Below are positions 1 to 6,474 of a DNA stretch of 10,311 nt, piece after piece; position 1 is the stretch's first letter, and every line of letters starts with the position of its first letter. Position numbers and translations under genes: made by a program. This DNA is from an uncultured Bacteroidales bacterium (GTDB lineage: Bacteria > Bacteroidota > Bacteroidia > Bacteroidales > UBA932), in NCBI GenBank assembly GCA_946415795.1, contig CAMKTW010000037.1:1-10311 (forward strand), read 5' to 3'. The notes under the pieces are model-generated. The model did not search any database and was not told the origin of the DNA. It worked only from the letters and a program-made list of their open reading frames with translations.

Positions 1-407
1 TTGCTGATGCCTTTCAGCATAGCGTGCGTGGCCTTTGCCTTAAGACCCTTGTATTCTTCCACAGGAGCCTGGGCCTTCAAGTATTCAAAAATGGGGTGCG
101 CATCCTTGCCGTTGACATCTGTCTTTTTCATCAGCGGGAAAGTAACACCGTGGTTGATGCGGCAGAACTCGGCAATCTGCTCGTCACTGCCGGGCTCCTG
201 ATGGGCGAACTGGTCGCAGGGGAAGCCGACGATGACGAACCCCTGGTCCTTATACTTCTGATAAAGGGCCTCCAGCCCGTCATACTGCGGGGTAAAACCG
301 CACTTGGATGCGGTGTTGACAATCATCAGGACTTTGCCTTCGAACTGAGCGAAATCAAAGTCGAGGCCTTTGTTGTTCTGGGCCTTGAAATCGTAGATCT
401 TTGCCAT
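1..407 (-). CDS. Glutathione peroxidase, thioredoxin-dependent type (C-terminus off the left edge)
   Basis: Reduces hydrogen peroxide or organic hydroperoxides, very likely in the cytoplasm because there is no signal peptide. The 135 visible residues show the family blocks: NTASKCGFTPQY with peroxidatic Cys36, FPCDQF with Cys64 (usually FPCNQF), HQEPG with the catalytic-tetrad Gln70, and VTFPLMKKTDVNG. A third cysteine, Cys82, sits where atypical 2-Cys glutathione peroxidases such as yeast Gpx3 place the resolving Cys, so thioredoxin rather than glutathione is the likely reductant (inference). The active residue is Cys (TGC), not selenocysteine. The WNFTKF block with the tetrad Trp/Asn would lie beyond the edge. 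The ATG follows the stop of the ferritin-like gene after one base (TGA-T-ATG), so translation is probably coupled and expression depends on the promoter near 902-909. Confidence 0.95.
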   Translation of the reverse strand, partial: MAKIYDFKAQNNKGLDFDFAQFEGKVLMIVNTASKCGFTPQYDGLEALYQKYKDQGFVIVGFPCDQFAHQEPGSDEQIAEFCRINHGVTFPLMKKTDVNGKDAHPIFEYLKAQAPVEEYKGLKAKATHAMLKGIS

Positions 408-408
408 A

Positions 409-864
409 TCAGAGTTGTTTTACCAGCCAGTTTTGATAACCGATCTTCTCAATGAGTGCCAGCTGCTCCTCGTCCCAGTACAAGTCCTCTTCTTCGTCCA
501 GAAGATAAGCCTTTGTGATGTCGTATGTGGTGGGATCTGAGGCCAGGGCGGGCATAGCTTTGTAAAGGGTTTCCACACCCTCCTTCTGAAGCTTGAGGTC
601 GGCCTCCAGATATGCCTTGGGATCCTCGATCAGGGTAGTCTGGTTGCAAACATTCACCTCAGGCACCTGGCCGAGATCCAGCAGACGGTCGGTGTATTTC
701 TCGACCCATCCCATCTCCTCTGTATAATGGTCAAGATATTTCTGACCAAGTTTCGTGTAGCCCTGACTCTTGAAGAGCTGGCCCTGCATTTTGTGTACGA
801 ACGCGCTTCCGGCGAGCTCGTTAACAATCATCTGAGAAATCTGAAAAGTAGTCGTAAAGTCCAT
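409..864 (-). CDS. Bacterioferritin-like protein with a degenerate ferroxidase centre
   Basis: A 151-residue four-helix ferritin-like protein, the length of bacterioferritin. Compared by eye with E. coli Bfr as I remember it, recognisable blocks are EEMGWVEKYTDRLLDLG (residues 49-65), a DLKLQKEG helix (89-96) and the C-terminal LLDEEEDLYW...QLALIEKIGYQNWL. The haem-ligand Met equivalent (Met51) and two glutamates (Glu50, Glu124) remain. Other diiron positions are changed: His54 to Trp53, Glu94 to Gln93, His130 to Asp127. Helix A aligns with the Glu18 equivalent (Glu16) only with a one-residue shift. Iron oxidation as in Bfr is therefore doubtful; haem binding or a structural or protective role is possible. 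I chose ATG 864 over an in-frame start at 930, because the extra 22 residues are AT-rich, look unlike the family, and would span the predicted promoter. Confidence 0.8.
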   Translation of the reverse strand: MDFTTTFQISQMIVNELAGSAFVHKMQGQLFKSQGYTKLGQKYLDHYTEEMGWVEKYTDRLLDLGQVPEVNVCNQTTLIEDPKAYLEADLKLQKEGVETLYKAMPALASDPTTYDITKAYLLDEEEDLYWDEEQLALIEKIGYQNWLVKQL

Positions 865-901
865 AATGCTATAATTTTTGTTGTTTATATCGATTACGAT
901 G

Positions 902-931
902 CAAATATACAACTTTATTTTATATCGCAAG
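902..931 (-). promoter_or_regulatory. Promoter for the ferritin-like/peroxidase pair
   Basis: On the minus strand, 909-902 reads TATATTTG, a perfect match to the Bacteroidota -7 consensus TAnnTTTG. A CTTG at 931-928 lies 18 bases upstream, a three-of-four match to the -33 TTTG. Transcription would start near 895, giving a leader of about 30 bases before the ATG at 864. The -33 region is covered by the palindrome at 922-937. Confidence 0.55.
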
Positions 932-937
932 CGATAT
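922..937. promoter_or_regulatory. Palindrome, candidate operator over the minus-strand promoter
   Basis: Perfect 7-base inverted repeat, ATATCGC and GCGATAT, separated by AA. It overlaps the -33 element of the minus-strand promoter, a natural position for a repressor or redox regulator of the ferritin-like/peroxidase pair. The regulator cannot be named from the sequence. A transcription terminator is unlikely because the loop is only two bases. Confidence 0.35.
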
Positions 938-993
938 TTTTAAAAAAGTGATTCTTGCTCCTCTATTGCTGCCTATCGAAAACAAAAAATACC

Positions 994-1025
994 TTACCCG
1001 ATCTCGGGCAATTTTATTATCTTTG
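994..1025 (+). promoter_or_regulatory. Promoter with palindrome for the lipoprotein pair
   Basis: TATCTTTG at 1018-1025 is a perfect match to the TAnnTTTG -7 element. The -33 side is poor (TTAC at 994-997). A palindrome fills the spacer: CCCGA, TC, TCGGG at 997-1008, extendable to 994-1011 with one mismatched pair. It may serve as an operator or as the recognition site for an activator that replaces the missing -33 box. The leader to the ATG at 1077 would be about 45 bases. Apart from these sites and the minus-strand promoter, nothing else is seen in 865-1076. Confidence 0.45.
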
Positions 1026-1076
1026 CAGTTGGCATTGATCAGCAATGGTTGATATGTCACTTATGGTGTTTGAATT

Positions 1077-1781
1077 ATGAGATTTGTTAAACATTTCGCC
1101 CTCGGCCTTGCCGCGGAGATGGTGCTGTTGTCCTGTTCCGTAACCCACCGTGCCGCAGGCTTTAAGACGTCCGCCGTCCCTGTTTTCGCCTTCGTGCAGC
1201 CCTGTACCTATATGGTGTTTTATGGAGATGACGGCGACGGCTATTACAACCAGGCCAACACCGATGCTGCCAGCGAGGTCATTGCCAATGTCATCAACTC
1301 CGAACGCTTCCCTTTCACGGATATGGTTCCGGCAGATTATCAGGAAGTCAACAATGACATTTTCCAGTGGGCCAGAAATCTCACCGGCATCAAGCCCTCT
1401 CAGGTGGAGAGGCTTCGCGTTCCCAAGACGCTGCTGTCCCTCATCCAGGAGAGCGGCCAGCGCTATGGTATCCTTATTTATTCCTACGGATATACTATGT
1501 CTGAAAAGGCCTATCAGAAGGAGCGAATTGAGAAAGCTGCCAGCAAGGTGATTGATGCAGCCGCAGAAAAACTCACGGGTATCAGCGGGCTCACCAACCC
1601 CAGCCGGTCCTACACTCCAAGCGACCCTTACGGGAACGAGATGGCCTGCGTAGTTGTAGATGCCCAGAGGCAGAACGTAGTCTATTATAGAAAGCATACC
1701 CCCACCTTCTCCTCTCATCCCAGGGATTTTGAAGACGTAAACAAGATATTGCACTCCCTTCTCAAAGACTTTATTCACTGA
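1077..1781 (+). CDS. Lipoprotein of unknown function, 234 residues
   Basis: Not recognised. The N-terminus is a lipoprotein signal ending in lipobox LLSC with Cys20, so the mature protein should be membrane-anchored. No acidic surface-export motif follows the Cys, so the periplasmic face is more likely than the cell surface (inference). An acidic Glu14 inside the hydrophobic stretch (LAAEMVLLSC) is unusual for a signal peptide. The mature part mixes beta and helix: a GDDGDGYYNQ acidic turn near residues 50-60, predicted helices around 150-175 (KERIEKAASKVIDAAAEKL), and a C-terminal helix. No catalytic motif is apparent. It is followed after 32 bases by a second lipoprotein gene with a similar leader, and both precede one terminator, so they probably form a two-gene operon. 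Confidence 0.85.
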   Translation: MRFVKHFALGLAAEMVLLSCSVTHRAAGFKTSAVPVFAFVQPCTYMVFYGDDGDGYYNQANTDAASEVIANVINSERFPFTDMVPADYQEVNNDIFQWARNLTGIKPSQVERLRVPKTLLSLIQESGQRYGILIYSYGYTMSEKAYQKERIEKAASKVIDAAAEKLTGISGLTNPSRSYTPSDPYGNEMACVVVDAQRQNVVYYRKHTPTFSSHPRDFEDVNKILHSLLKDFIH

Positions 1782-1813
1782 GACACTCATTAACTAACTA
1801 AACAATATCAACT

Positions 1814-2185
1814 ATGAGAATCGTTAAATCTCTTATCCTGGCCATTGCGGCTGCGCTGTTGCTTTCATCCTGCCAAGTAATCAAACCAGAAGGCACTCTT
1901 GGCACCTACTCCGTCACCTGTGACAAAACCGTATCCGCCAACACCGGCAACGGCGTCATCTTTAACACGATGTATGACGCTGTCGCAAAATTGAAATTCG
2001 ACTTCCGCACCAGCGCCAACGACAAGGCCGTCATTGCCGCAACCGACAAAGTAGCCGAAGAGTATAAGGATCAGGCAAGCGAGCCAATCGTTATTTCTGT
2101 TGTTTTCAAAGAGGCTAATGCGATGGGCGAGGCAGAGAAGAAACCGGTTGTCATCAAGAGCTACAACTTTACTCCTGTTGATTAA
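1814..2185 (+). CDS. Small lipoprotein of unknown function, 123 residues
   Basis: Not recognised. It has a textbook lipoprotein signal, MRIVKSLILAIAAALLLSSC, with Cys20. The mature domain of about 100 residues has alternating beta-type segments and one charged helix (roughly DKVAEEYKDQ), then a final strand VVIKSYNFTPVD. This suggests a compact alpha+beta periplasmic domain, but no family can be assigned. The leader resembles that of the preceding gene (MR-VK start, Cys at 20), which could reflect duplication of the leader or ordinary convergence; the mature parts do not resemble each other. The start has an A-rich upstream region (AACTAAACAATATCAACT) and no Shine-Dalgarno, typical of Bacteroidota. 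Transcription probably ends at the hairpin 2207-2254. Confidence 0.85.
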   Translation: MRIVKSLILAIAAALLLSSCQVIKPEGTLGTYSVTCDKTVSANTGNGVIFNTMYDAVAKLKFDFRTSANDKAVIAATDKVAEEYKDQASEPIVISVVFKEANAMGEAEKKPVVIKSYNFTPVD

Positions 2186-2206
2186 TATCCTGTTTTCACA
2201 AAAAGC

Positions 2207-2254
2207 AAGAGGGTGACTAAAAAGTCCATCGGACTTGAGGTCATCCTCTTTTTA
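2207..2254 (+). terminator. Intrinsic terminator with a nested hairpin
   Basis: Outer arms AAGAGGGTGAC (2207-2217) and GTCATCCTCTT (2240-2250) pair over 11 bases with a single G-U, and lead into TTTTT. Within the loop, AAGTCC (2222-2227) and GGACTT (2231-2236) form a second 6-bp hairpin with loop ATC. It lies 22 bases after the small lipoprotein gene and so closes that operon. The compound structure is more elaborate than a plain terminator and could be a short dispersed repeat. Confidence 0.75.
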
Positions 2255-2268
2255 TGTCTTAGAAAAAC

Positions 2269-2299
2269 TTTGAAAATAACTGAGACATACTTACCTTCG
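2269..2299 (+). promoter_or_regulatory. Promoter for the five-gene unit
   Basis: TTTG at 2269-2272, a 19-base spacer, then TACCTTCG at 2292-2299, one mismatch from TAnnTTTG. This is the spacing expected of a Bacteroidota housekeeping promoter. It sits just after the terminator, and its leader to the ATG at 2334 would be about 25-30 bases. It is the only convincing promoter I find for the genes up to 8525. Together with the terminator it accounts for the 148-base gap 2186-2333. Confidence 0.6.
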
Positions 2300-2333
2300 G
2301 AAGGGCCATCCGCCGGCTTCTATTCAAACACCA

Positions 2334-5021
2334 ATGAAAACAAGTCTTATCATTCTTTTATTCCTGTTCCTGGTTCCGTCCTGCCTTCTCCCGATTAAAG
2401 CTGTTGAGATTGAGTGGAAGGCCGTGTCGGGGGGAGTCAAGATCAAAGCTGATAACGGTTCGGTGTCGTCTGTCCAGATACTTAAGGGCAAGGGACGCGT
2501 CAGGGGGAGTTCCGTAACGGTCGGGAAGCCATCCTGCATAAGGCTTCGCTGCGAGATTCAGGACCCTGTAACCTCTATCGGACCCAATTCCACCATCATC
2601 TCGGTGGGAAACGGCTCTGAGTCCTTCTCTTTCTTCCTGCGTGACGTCAATGCGACATCCCCCATCTGGATTCCCGAATACCAGGTCGTGGTGATGCCTG
2701 ACGGCTCTCCCCTCTCCTATGACGAGGTGGTGGAACTCATAGAATCCCGTCATCTTGTCTCCAAGACAGAACAGATCGAGCAGTCGGAGGAGGCATCATT
2801 CGAAGCGGCAGAGAAAGTCACACGCAATATGAGTGTTCCAATATGGCTGGGCATCAGCAGGGACATCCGCCTGTTTGAGATAACTGAAGAGCTCCCGGAC
2901 GCTACGTCCACCTACCAGGCCGACAAGACAGTCGTCCCTAATCTTGCCAGCACCCAGCTCATAGACGAAAGCATCTCTGACCATCCTCTCAGCTACAATT
3001 ATAGTTTCAGCCGGGGCGTGGGTGCATACGACAACATCACCAGAAGCCTTGAGGACGGCGTATTTCCAATCTACATCTCGGTTACGGAAGACGATGACGT
3101 CGTATATCAGTCTAAGAGTTTCGTAACGCTGGAGAAATCCGTCCTCACAGAAGAGAATGTCAGGGGAACGCACTATATGATTTCTGACAATTACTCCCAG
3201 GGCCGGGCGTGGACGGAAACCCAGCAAAAGCAGTTGGCTGAAATCCTTGCAAACACACCCGGGGCAGAGGAAGAGACGGTCCTGGTCATTCACACTGTTG
3301 TCTCAAACAAGGGAAACGTCCCGCGGTATGCCTGGTTTAAGGTCCCGTACCCCTCCTATCGTCGTATAGAATACACCTATGACCCTGCCACGGGCTTCTC
3401 TTCGTTCAAGGACGGCCGCGTGTTCTGTGTCAGCCTCACCGACGGACGCCCCGCGCCCAATGGGGAGACCGCAGTCCTCCTACAGCCGGGTGAGTTTATC
3501 TGCGTAGATCACTTCCTTCCCCACAGCCCTGTTTCCGCCGCCCGCGCAGAAGCGCTGGCGCAAAGGGACTATGAGGAGCTCTATGCGCAGTGCAAGGCAT
3601 TCTGGCAGAAAAAACTTGATACGGCCGCGAAGATACACGTCCCTGAAGAGAGGATTGAAAATATGCTCAAGGCCGGACTCCTGCATCTGGACCTGATTAC
3701 CTTCGGCGACCGCGACCAGGGAACACTGGCCCCCAACGTGGGGGTCTATTCCCCGATTGGAACGGAAAGCGCGCCCATCATCCAGTATTACGAATCCCTG
3801 GGTTTGACCGACCAGGCCCGCCGCTGCCTTCAATATTTCCTCAACACCCAGCAGGAGGACGGCAGCATAGTCAACTTTGCAGGATACACGATAGAGACAG
3901 GTGCCGTACTCTGGTCCATCGGGGAGTATTACCGCTACACCGGAGACCGGCAGTGGATCGAGCAGTATAAGGGACATATCCTGAAGGCTTGCGACTATCT
4001 GCTTGAATGGAGGAGGCGGAACCTCCGTGAGGAACTAAAGGGGCGCGGCTATGGAATGATTGACGGCAAGGTAGCCGACCCCGTGGACCCGTACCACCAG
4101 TTTATGCTGAACGGTTATTCATATCTTGGCTTGAAGCGGATCGGCGAAGTACTGGCAGAAGTCGGTTACGAGGAGGCGAAGAAACTTACAGCAGAGGCAA
4201 AAGCCTGGAGGCAGGACATCCTGGATTCTTTCCACGCCTGTCTGTCATCATCACCCGTCGTCCCGGTATCGGATGGATCCTGGTGCCCGACCTGTTCCCC
4301 CTGGGCAGAATCCCCGACGGCCCGCTTCCTTCTCCACAAGGCAGAGACCTACCGCTCCCACGGGACCGTTATGGCGCCAGACGGACTGCTCGGCCCGCTG
4401 CACCTAATCTTTACCGAAGTAATCGACCCGGAAAGCAGGGATGCCTCCCTGCTCCTCAAGTATTACCGGGATGTCATCTGCCAGGGTAATTCGCTCTTCA
4501 GCCAGCCATATTACGGCAAACACAACATTATTCAGGCACGCCTTGGCCAGGTTAAACCCTTCCTGAACACCTACTACTATACATCGGCCCCCCACTTTGA
4601 CCATGAGACAGGAACTTTCTGGGAGCATTATTACAAGGTCAGCGTCCATAAGACGCACGAAGAGGCCAACTTCCTTATGGAGACGCGCCAGATGCTCTAC
4701 CTGGAGGACGGCGATACCCTGAGGCTGCTCAACGTAATTCCAAGAAGATGGCTCGAGAACGGCAAGAAAATAGTCCTGGACTCTGTGCTCAGTTATTTCG
4801 GCCCGGTTGACCTGGTTGTAACCTCCAATGTCTCTGAAGGAGAAATCCGTGCACACGTATCTTGCCCCGGGAACAGAAGACCCTCTACCGTGACTATACG
4901 TCTGCCTCACCCGGACGGCAGGAGGGCCGTTCAGGCCAGCGGCGGCTCGTATGACCCCGTCACGGAGGCGGTGACGGTCTCCGGTTTCTCCGGCGTGGCG
5001 GAAATCATACTGAAGTTCTGA
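2334..5021 (+). CDS. Exported (alpha/alpha)-barrel glycosidase-like protein, 895 residues
   Basis: Probably a carbohydrate-active enzyme of the six-hairpin glycosidase type; I cannot assign a GH family. Residues 1-23 are an export signal. Cleavage after PIKA fits, but VPSC at 14-17 could be a weak lipobox (Pro at -2 is unusual). Residues about 25-425 are beta-rich. A helical region follows (about 435-800) with barrel-type repeats: GDRDQG (458-463), PIGTES (474-479), then YTIETGAVLWSIGEYYRYTGD (518-538), the alternation seen in six-hairpin enzymes. Further candidates are WEHYYK (763-768) and ETRQMLYLEDGD near 785-795. A small beta domain ends the protein. Acidic candidates include Asp459, Asp461, Glu478, Glu521 and Glu764; none can be called catalytic from sequence alone. 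It is the first gene of the unit, 34 bases before the peptidase gene. Confidence 0.7.
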   Translation: MKTSLIILLFLFLVPSCLLPIKAVEIEWKAVSGGVKIKADNGSVSSVQILKGKGRVRGSSVTVGKPSCIRLRCEIQDPVTSIGPNSTIISVGNGSESFSFFLRDVNATSPIWIPEYQVVVMPDGSPLSYDEVVELIESRHLVSKTEQIEQSEEASFEAAEKVTRNMSVPIWLGISRDIRLFEITEELPDATSTYQADKTVVPNLASTQLIDESISDHPLSYNYSFSRGVGAYDNITRSLEDGVFPIYISVTEDDDVVYQSKSFVTLEKSVLTEENVRGTHYMISDNYSQGRAWTETQQKQLAEILANTPGAEEETVLVIHTVVSNKGNVPRYAWFKVPYPSYRRIEYTYDPATGFSSFKDGRVFCVSLTDGRPAPNGETAVLLQPGEFICVDHFLPHSPVSAARAEALAQRDYEELYAQCKAFWQKKLDTAAKIHVPEERIENMLKAGLLHLDLITFGDRDQGTLAPNVGVYSPIGTESAPIIQYYESLGLTDQARRCLQYFLNTQQEDGSIVNFAGYTIETGAVLWSIGEYYRYTGDRQWIEQYKGHILKACDYLLEWRRRNLREELKGRGYGMIDGKVADPVDPYHQFMLNGYSYLGLKRIGEVLAEVGYEEAKKLTAEAKAWRQDILDSFHACLSSSPVVPVSDGSWCPTCSPWAESPTARFLLHKAETYRSHGTVMAPDGLLGPLHLIFTEVIDPESRDASLLLKYYRDVICQGNSLFSQPYYGKHNIIQARLGQVKPFLNTYYYTSAPHFDHETGTFWEHYYKVSVHKTHEEANFLMETRQMLYLEDGDTLRLLNVIPRRWLENGKKIVLDSVLSYFGPVDLVVTSNVSEGEIRAHVSCPGNRRPSTVTIRLPHPDGRRAVQASGGSYDPVTEAVTVSGFSGVAEIILKF

Positions 5022-5055
5022 ATAATGATTTAAGTAATCAATCTATGTTGACAAT

Positions 5056-5955
5056 ATGAAACAACACCCCATCAGCGAAGGATATATGCCTTTTTTGGGC
5101 TATAAGACCTATTATAGGATTGTTGGAGAGCCCTCTGACAAACCCTCCCTACTGCTTCTGCACGGCGGCCCGGGCAGCACACATAACTACTTTGAAGTGC
5201 TGGACTGCATTGCAGACACAGGACGTCAGGTGATTTCATACGACCAGATAGGCTGCGGCAACTCATACCTCGACTGCCATCCAGAGCTCTGGACCAAGGA
5301 GACCTGGATCAACGAACTCATCGCCCTGCGCGAATATCTGCACCTTGAGAAGGTCCACATACTCGGCCAGTCGTGGGGGGCGATGCAGGCCATCGCCTAT
5401 CTCATTGACTACCAGCCAGAAGGTGTCGTGTCGGTAATTCTTTCCTCCGGTCACGCCTCCAGCTCGCTCTGGGCCAGTGAGCAGCACCGCCTCATCAAAT
5501 ATATGTCTGAAGAAGATCAGGAGGCCATCCGACGCGCCGAGGCCTCAGGGAAGTGGGACTCCCCCGACTATCTCATTGCAAACGAGCATTATTATGAACG
5601 TTACGTCATCAGTGTCGATGAAGACTCGCCAGAATGCATCCGCCGTCCAAAACGCGCCGGCAATGAGGCCTATTTATATGGATGGGGTCCAAATGAATAC
5701 CAGCCTTTAGGAGATTTGGCCGATTTTGAATACACCGATCGCCTCTATCAGATCAAGCAACCCTGCCTGATTTGCAGCGGCACCCGCGACATATGCACGC
5801 CTGTGGTGGCGGCATCACTCTACGAGAATATTCCCAACAGCCGCTGGGAGGTATTCAAAGGCGCCCGTCACACCTGCTTCGTTGAACAAACCGACAAATA
5901 CTGCGTCATCCTGAAGAAGTGGTTGAAAGATGTTGAAAAAAGCGTATATTTATAA
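5056..5955 (+). CDS. Prolyl iminopeptidase-type alpha/beta hydrolase (S33)
   Basis: Releases N-terminal residues, classically proline, from peptides; related S33 members act as amino-acid amidases. At 299 residues it has full family length. The motifs are complete: HGGPG (36-40, oxyanion hole), YDQIGCGNS (62-70), nucleophile GQSWG with Ser106, Asp245 in SGTRDICTP, and His272 in GARHTCF. The cap segment NEAYLYGWGPNEY...LGDLADFEYTDRLYQI (from residue 203) is typical of prolyl iminopeptidases. There is no signal peptide, so it should be cytoplasmic, unlike its exported neighbours. It starts 34 bases after the glycosidase-like gene and ends 18 bases before the cupin gene, with no terminator on either side. 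Exact substrate is uncertain; the fold and triad are secure. Confidence 0.92.
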   Translation: MKQHPISEGYMPFLGYKTYYRIVGEPSDKPSLLLLHGGPGSTHNYFEVLDCIADTGRQVISYDQIGCGNSYLDCHPELWTKETWINELIALREYLHLEKVHILGQSWGAMQAIAYLIDYQPEGVVSVILSSGHASSSLWASEQHRLIKYMSEEDQEAIRRAEASGKWDSPDYLIANEHYYERYVISVDEDSPECIRRPKRAGNEAYLYGWGPNEYQPLGDLADFEYTDRLYQIKQPCLICSGTRDICTPVVAASLYENIPNSRWEVFKGARHTCFVEQTDKYCVILKKWLKDVEKSVYL

Positions 5956-5973
5956 CTTTATAACTTGAAAATT

Positions 5974-6447
5974 ATGAGAAAGATTATGTACAGAGTGATG
6001 GCCGCCATCTTAGTAATCAGCGGCCCGATGGCAGTGATGACTGCCTGCAAACGGTCTGATGTTCAGGAAAACCCCTCTGCCCAGTCGGTACAAAGCACAG
6101 AACTGATACGCACCAGCCAGAGCTGGGACGGAGAGGAACTGCCCGACTATCTGCAGGGTAAACCTGAAATCGTAGCCGTCAAATATGAGATACCGGCCGG
6201 ACAGAAACTCGGTTGGCATTACCACCCTGTGATGAACCACGGTATACTGGTGCAGGGAGATTTGACCATCATCGGCCAGGATGGCAAGGAAAAGGTGGTT
6301 CACGAGGGGGAAGCCATCGTGGAGATGGTCAACACCGTTCATCACGGCGAGAACCGCGGCACCAAGCCCGTAGTACTCTATATGTTCTACCTTACCCAGA
6401 AAGATATCCCCCTGTCGGTGCAGCAACCGGATATCCCGATGGACTAA
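5974..6447 (+). CDS. Cupin-domain lipoprotein, 157 residues
   Basis: A single-domain cupin anchored as a lipoprotein. The signal ends AVMTAC, with Cys25 as the modified residue (Met at -3 is tolerable). Cupin motif 1 reads GQKLGWHYHPVMNHG (76-90): the two histidines of HxH (82, 84) are present, but the usual Glu is replaced by His89. Motif 2 reads GEAIVEMVNTVHHGEN (112-127) and keeps the HxxxN ending (His123, Asn127). A metal site of mostly histidines is expected; the substrate or role is unknown. I prefer ATG 5974 to TTG 5965 because it gives a normal MRK leader. It follows the peptidase gene by 18 bases and precedes the phosphatase gene by 27. Confidence 0.85.
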   Translation: MRKIMYRVMAAILVISGPMAVMTACKRSDVQENPSAQSVQSTELIRTSQSWDGEELPDYLQGKPEIVAVKYEIPAGQKLGWHYHPVMNHGILVQGDLTIIGQDGKEKVVHEGEAIVEMVNTVHHGENRGTKPVVLYMFYLTQKDIPLSVQQPDIPMD

Positions 6448-6474
6448 CCGTAACCGATACAAAACCATAACCAA

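Noticed and set aside
865..930. Extended N-terminus of the ferritin-like protein from an ATG at 930
   Set aside because: The extra 22 residues are AT-rich, not like ferritins, and would place the start upstream of a perfect -7 promoter box.
1017..1790. A 257-codon open frame on the minus strand opposite the first lipoprotein gene
   Set aside because: It mirrors the plus-strand gene almost end to end and lacks any recognisable domain. The plus-strand frame has a lipoprotein signal, a promoter and a partner gene.
2213..2398. A 61-codon plus-strand open frame spanning the terminator and the next gene start
   Set aside because: It runs through the terminator stem and promoter and overlaps the signal peptide of the glycosidase-like protein in another frame.
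3480..3977. A 165-codon minus-strand open frame inside the large glycosidase-like gene
   Set aside because: No domain and no signals; one of several antisense shadows expected in a gene of this size and base composition.
5965..5973. TTG at 5965 as start of the cupin gene
   Set aside because: It adds only three residues; the ATG at 5974 gives a normal lipoprotein leader. TTG lies in the tandem repeat.
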